A stretch of 9,135 nucleotides of DNA from HGM05232 sp036661515 (GTDB taxonomy: Bacteria; Bacteroidota; Bacteroidia; Bacteroidales; Muribaculaceae), in assembly GCA_036661515.1 (NCBI GenBank), contig JAVWYO010000081.1, positions 1 to 9,135 on the forward strand, read 5' to 3'. Positions 5,866-9,135 of this stretch are shown here, one piece after another; within the stretch, counting starts at the first letter, position 1; the number at the start of each line of letters is the position of its first letter. The notes beneath the pieces are model-generated. The model did no database searches, was not told the origin of the DNA, and saw nothing but the letters and a program-made list of their open reading frames with translations. The translations under genes were made by a program, and so were the position numbers.

Positions 5866-7242
5866 TTATTTAAAGAAGAAGCGATATATATCATTTCCGT
5901 TCGCATAGATAAGAAGTAAAAACAGGAATCCCATTCCTACCATTTGCGCATATTCGAGGAATTTCTCGCTTGGCTGGCGACGTGTTATCATCTCATAAAC
6001 AAGGAATAAAACGTGTCCGCCATCTAATGCTGGAATAGGCAAAATATTCATAAATGCAAGCACTACTGAAAGGAATGCCGTTATTGACCAAAATTGTATC
6101 CAGCTCCACTCTTCAGGAAATATACTACCCAATGCGCCAAATCCACCTACACTTTGTGCTCCGTCTTTTGTGAATATTAGTTTCATTTGACTTACATAGC
6201 TGGTGAGTTTGTCAACTCCCATTTCTATACCTCGTGGTAGTGATTCAAATAATGAATATGTTAAATTTGTTGTGGTGTATATCTTATCAATTGGAGTGAG
6301 CATAATACCCATAGTCCCGCTTTCACTCAGTTCAACGTTTGATTTAATAATATTGCCATCACGAACGTATTGTATAGGAATTGTCTTTCCTTTATTTGCA
6401 TCAAGCACTGTCTTGAATGTCTCAAATGTAGGTGTAGAAGTATTGTTTACATCAATTATTCTATCACCTTGTTTCAATCCTGTTTTTGCTGCACCAGTCC
6501 CATTTTGTGCTTCAGAAACTACGACAGGAAGGCGATAGAGCATAAATTTATTTCCACCATTCTCTATCTCATCATTAACCTTAAATACTAAATCCTTTGG
6601 GATAGCAATGTTTACCGTATCTTTTCCATTGCGAAGAACTGATACCTCTTTTGCCATCATAATTTTCATAAGATCGTCACCAGAGAGTGTCTCAAGCATA
6701 TCGCCATCGGCAAACAGTGGAATGTCACCATCTTGAAAGCCAACTTTGTGTCCTGCTTCACTATACATCATTCCTTCTTTTGCATTGCGGAATGGTATAT
6801 ATTCTTCACCCCATGTATATACAATGCCCGAATAAATAATTATAGCAAGGACAAAGTTAAATATAACGCCAGCGGTCATAACAAGAAGTCGCTGATATGC
6901 AGGTTTTGAGCGAAATTCCCATGGCTTTGCAGGCTGTTTCATTTGCTCTTTATCCATTGATTCATCAACCATCCCCGAAATCTTTACATAGCCACCAAGC
7001 GGAAGCCAGCCAATACCATATTCAGTATCACGCCATGATGCTTTATCTTCTTCGCCTTCTGCTAATTTCTTTTTCTTTGGTTGATATTTGAATAGTGTGA
7101 ACCAAGGATTAAAAAATAAATAGAATTTTTCAACTCTTATCCCGAACATTCGAGCAAATATATAGTGACCAAACTCATGAAAAACCACAAGAATAGCCAG
7201 TGCTAACATTAATTGTACCGCTTTAATTAAAAATGTTTCCAT
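5866..7242 (-). CDS. rseP: RseP-type intramembrane zinc protease (site-2 protease)
   Basis: Inner-membrane protease that cleaves transmembrane segments of regulatory proteins (in E. coli the anti-sigma factor RseA) and leftover signal peptides. The client in this organism is not known from the sequence. Counting from the ATG at 7242 it has 458 residues. An in-frame TTG at 7245 would add one residue, but the ATG is the likelier start. HEFGH lies in the first membrane helix (about 22-26). LPLGGYVKISG follows a Lys/Glu-rich cytoplasmic stretch. Two PDZ-like domains span about 155-215 and 240-305. The second metal-site motif MNILPIPALDGGH is at about 398-410, with its Asp as the third zinc ligand. 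C-terminal helices are present. It follows dxr by 9 bp, an arrangement common in Bacteroidota. Confidence 0.95.
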   Translation of the reverse strand: METFLIKAVQLMLALAILVVFHEFGHYIFARMFGIRVEKFYLFFNPWFTLFKYQPKKKKLAEGEEDKASWRDTEYGIGWLPLGGYVKISGMVDESMDKEQMKQPAKPWEFRSKPAYQRLLVMTAGVIFNFVLAIIIYSGIVYTWGEEYIPFRNAKEGMMYSEAGHKVGFQDGDIPLFADGDMLETLSGDDLMKIMMAKEVSVLRNGKDTVNIAIPKDLVFKVNDEIENGGNKFMLYRLPVVVSEAQNGTGAAKTGLKQGDRIIDVNNTSTPTFETFKTVLDANKGKTIPIQYVRDGNIIKSNVELSESGTMGIMLTPIDKIYTTTNLTYSLFESLPRGIEMGVDKLTSYVSQMKLIFTKDGAQSVGGFGALGSIFPEEWSWIQFWSITAFLSVVLAFMNILPIPALDGGHVLFLVYEMITRRQPSEKFLEYAQMVGMGFLFLLLIYANGNDIYRFFFK

Positions 7243-7251
7243 CAAATATTA

Positions 7252-8412
7252 TTATAAATTGAGTAGAGACAAGCAATATTCACGAGCCTCTTTGTTAGTA
7301 ATTACATAATCCTCATAAGTGGGATTACAGATATTTTTTATTTGTGCCATAGTTTTTTCAACAAGAGTTGGAATTTCTATGAATTTTATTTTTTCATTTA
7401 GAAATGCTGCTACGGCAACTTCATTTGCTGCATTTAAAATACATGGTGCATTTCCACCATTTTCTATGGCTTCGTATGCCATAGATAGCATTGGAAATTT
7501 ATTCATATCAGGGGCTTCAAAAGTCAGTGATGCATAATCAGTTACTGATAACTTTTTACAGCAAGACTTTAAGCGTTTGGGGGTGCCAAGCGCATAGCGA
7601 ATAGGCAGGTGCATATCTGGAATACCCAATTGAGCTTTTATTGAGCCATCAACAAATTCTACCATAGAATGTACAATAGATTGTGGGTGAACAACTACTT
7701 CAATATCTTTAGCATCGATATCAAATAGCCATTTTGCTTCCATTATTTCAAAGCCTTTATTCATCATAGATGCTGAATCAATAGTAACTTTTGATCCCAT
7801 TTTCCAATTAGGGTGATTGAGAGCATCTGCCTTTGTTACATTTTTCAATTCTTCAATCGTTTTAGTGCGAAATGGACCTCCAGATGCAGTTAAAATCAAT
7901 TTTGAAATTGAATCATGACTTTCACCAACAAGACATTGGAATATAGCAGAGTGTTCTGAATCAACAGGGTATAGTAATGCTGATGACTCTTTGACTAACT
8001 TAGTAATAAGTTCGCCAGCAACCACAAGTGTCTCTTTATTAGCCAGTGCGATTATTTTACCTGCTTTTACGGCATTAATAGTTGGTTCAAGACCGCTATA
8101 ACCAACCATTGCAGTAACAACGGTATCTATTTTAGTATCTTTTACAGCTTCAGCAATAGCCTTAGCCCCACTTTCTACTAAAATGGGCAAGCCTGCAAGG
8201 GCTTCCTTTAGAGTTGTATAGTAAAAGTCGTTAGCAATAATTACGTGCTTCGGCTTATACTGCTTAGCTTGTTCAATTAATTTATGTACGCTACAATTTG
8301 CAGTTAACAAGTATGGTTCAAACATATCGGGATACTCTGATAATATATCAAGAGTTTGTTGCCCTATAGAACCTGTGCTACCTAATATAGCTATCTGTCG
8401 TTTATTATTCAC
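7252..8412 (-). CDS. dxr: 1-deoxy-D-xylulose 5-phosphate reductoisomerase
   Basis: Catalyses the rearrangement and NADPH-dependent reduction of DXP to methylerythritol 4-phosphate, the committed step of the non-mevalonate isoprenoid pathway; cytoplasmic. The 386 residues match the family. The nucleotide-binding GSTGSIGQQTLDIL is at 11-24 and NKE at 125-127. Metal ligands are D151, E153 (DSEHSAIFQ) and E222 (NKGFEIMEA). LTASGGPFR (174-182), NHPNWKMGSKVTIDSASMMNKG (199-220) and HPQSIVHSMVEF (242-253) form the substrate site and flap. The start codon is GTG (8410-8412): the codon directly upstream in frame is TAA, and the GTG puts the glycine-rich loop at the usual distance from the N-terminus. 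The gene is also called ispC. A promoter-like element lies in the 78-bp upstream gap. Confidence 0.97.
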   Translation of the reverse strand: MNNKRQIAILGSTGSIGQQTLDILSEYPDMFEPYLLTANCSVHKLIEQAKQYKPKHVIIANDFYYTTLKEALAGLPILVESGAKAIAEAVKDTKIDTVVTAMVGYSGLEPTINAVKAGKIIALANKETLVVAGELITKLVKESSALLYPVDSEHSAIFQCLVGESHDSISKLILTASGGPFRTKTIEELKNVTKADALNHPNWKMGSKVTIDSASMMNKGFEIMEAKWLFDIDAKDIEVVVHPQSIVHSMVEFVDGSIKAQLGIPDMHLPIRYALGTPKRLKSCCKKLSVTDYASLTFEAPDMNKFPMLSMAYEAIENGGNAPCILNAANEVAVAAFLNEKIKFIEIPTLVEKTMAQIKNICNPTYEDYVITNKEAREYCLSLLNL

Positions 8413-8441
8413 TTATAAAAGATACTTCATATTTTAATCTA

Positions 8442-8472
8442 CAAAAATACAAGAATATTCTTGCTTATGAAA
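8442..8472 (-). promoter_or_regulatory. Candidate promoter for dxr and downstream genes
   Basis: On the minus strand, TATTTTTG (8449-8442) matches the Bacteroidota -7 consensus TAnnTTTG. TTTC (8472-8469) lies 19 bp upstream, one base from the -33 consensus TTTG. It predicts a start near 8438 and a leader of about 26 nt before the GTG. It implies that dxr-rseP-rlmI-DPP III can be transcribed separately from the LytM-like gene. Confidence 0.5.
8450..8463. promoter_or_regulatory. 14-bp perfect palindrome, possible operator
   Basis: CAAGAATATTCTTG is its own reverse complement. It fills the spacer between the candidate -33 and -7 boxes of dxr and abuts the -7 box. That is where a dimeric repressor would block RNA polymerase. 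A chance palindrome of this size is not rare in AT-rich DNA, so only the position makes it notable. Confidence 0.35.
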
Positions 8473-8490
8473 GTAGATATAACTAAAAAA

Positions 8491-9135
8491 TCAGAAAGAG
8501 ATGTACTCTTGTGGGTTTACGGGTAGACCTTCATGCCATAATTCAAGTTTTACTATGGAATTAGAGCTTTTTCCATCTTCATTAGCCATAGCGATGCGTT
8601 GTCCAGCAATAATTTTATTACCTTTTTCAATGAATGATATTGATAGATTAGAATATGTAGATATAAAACCGTTTGGGTGCTGTATTATGATGCTTGTTCC
8701 ATTTTCAATAGAATGATTTAGAGCAACGACTACTCCGTCGTATATAGATGCAATTGGCGAATTACGAGCAACTCTTATTTTTATGCCATCGCTATAATTA
8801 TAATCTTTAGGATTTGGAAGTATAACACCCGTCAATGGTGATGAAAATAAAATACCTTCGGCAGCAAGTGGTGTGAGGATTGAAAGATTATATTTTTCTG
8901 ATTCATCAAATTGTTTAAGAAAATCTTTTTCACGTTGAGATGCTTGCTGAAATGAGTCGGTAGAAACTATTGGTGTAGATAGATGTTTATCTATCGTAGT
9001 GTCAATAGTAATATTGTCGGTAAGGATATTGCGAAGATTATTTAAATATTTATCTTTTATAGCGACTTCGCGGTCAAGTGAGTCGAGTCGCAATGCAGCT
9101 TGAATATTATCATTTCTAACGTCACTCTTTAAATA
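8491..9135 (-). CDS. LytM/M23-like peptidoglycan-associated protein, degenerate, partial
   Basis: The frame is open to the right edge, so the true start lies beyond the window; the TTG at 9093 is an internal Leu. 214 residues are visible. The first 40 or so are charged and helix-like (LRLDSLDREVAIKDKYLNNL), followed by a linker and a C-terminal M23/LytM-like beta domain from about residue 95. The fold is recognisable from SPIASIYDGVVV, IIIQHPNGFISTYSNL and a C-terminal LPVNPQEYI. The metal and catalytic positions are not kept. The HxGxD segment reads SDGIK (115-119), YxHL reads YSNL (161-164) and HxHFE reads IVKLE (194-198). It is thus probably a non-catalytic regulator or binding protein, like the EnvC/NlpD type that activates amidases. 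The gene ends 78 bp before dxr. A membrane anchor would lie upstream, outside the window. Confidence 0.8.
   Translation of the reverse strand, partial: YLKSDVRNDNIQAALRLDSLDREVAIKDKYLNNLRNILTDNITIDTTIDKHLSTPIVSTDSFQQASQREKDFLKQFDESEKYNLSILTPLAAEGILFSSPLTGVILPNPKDYNYSDGIKIRVARNSPIASIYDGVVVALNHSIENGTSIIIQHPNGFISTYSNLSISFIEKGNKIIAGQRIAMANEDGKSSNSIVKLELWHEGLPVNPQEYISF

Noticed and set aside
6203..6538. 111-codon plus-strand open frame opposite rseP
   Set aside because: It is an antisense shadow of the PDZ-coding part of rseP, with no recognisable domain.
7243..7245. TTG start codon for rseP
   Set aside because: An ATG follows directly at 7242 and is the more likely initiator; the difference is one residue.
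8491..9093. Complete M23 gene starting at 9093
   Set aside because: The codon at 9093 is TTG, and the frame stays open upstream to the window edge with protein-like sequence, so it is an internal Leu of a partial gene.

Overview
The window looks like a chromosomal segment of a Bacteroidales bacterium, Bacteroides- or Muribaculaceae-like. Three things point there: AT-rich DNA without clear Shine-Dalgarno sites, TAnnTTTG-type -7 promoter boxes, and proteins of Bacteroidota type. The clearest of these is a DPP III whose active-site motif (HECLGH, H448/E449/H453/E476) sits where I recall it in the Bacteroides thetaiotaomicron enzyme. The genus is not settled by the sequence.

Layout. Positions 1-466 hold no convincing gene. 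They carry a dense cluster of short inverted repeats, most with a three-base loop of the form GNA, and four related copies of an AACGTC/GACGTT element. Next comes a minus-strand NhaC-family Na+/H+ antiporter (467-1786). It is divergent from a plus-strand Fe/Mn superoxide dismutase (1875-2453), and both have a TATCTTTG box in the 88-bp gap. Two consecutive hairpins (2534-2606) separate sodB from a convergent minus-strand gene series that fills the rest of the window. In transcription order this series is: a partial, LytM/M23-like protein running off the right edge (8491->9135); dxr (non-mevalonate isoprenoid synthesis); rseP (site-2 intramembrane protease); an RlmI-type rRNA methyltransferase; and an exported dipeptidyl peptidase III.

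The dxr-rseP-rlmI-DPP III genes are 9, 11 and 25 bp apart and are probably co-transcribed. A promoter-like TTTC-N19-TATTTTTG lies in the 78-bp gap before dxr, with a perfect 14-bp palindrome in its spacer. Combined functions are isoprenoid precursor supply (dxr), envelope proteolysis (rseP, the LytM-like protein), ribosome modification (rlmI) and peptide trimming outside the cytoplasm (DPP III). The divergent pair covers cation/pH balance and superoxide defence.

The observations most worth a second look are the GNA-loop hairpin cluster, the loss of all expected zinc-ligand positions in the M23-like domain, an unusual Cys-Phe pair before the metal-binding Asp of the SOD, the palindrome inside the dxr promoter, and a possibly leaderless nhaC transcript. 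I saw no RNA genes, CRISPR array, transposase or phage gene. No clearly new multi-gene system is visible; the hairpin cluster is the best candidate for something undescribed.
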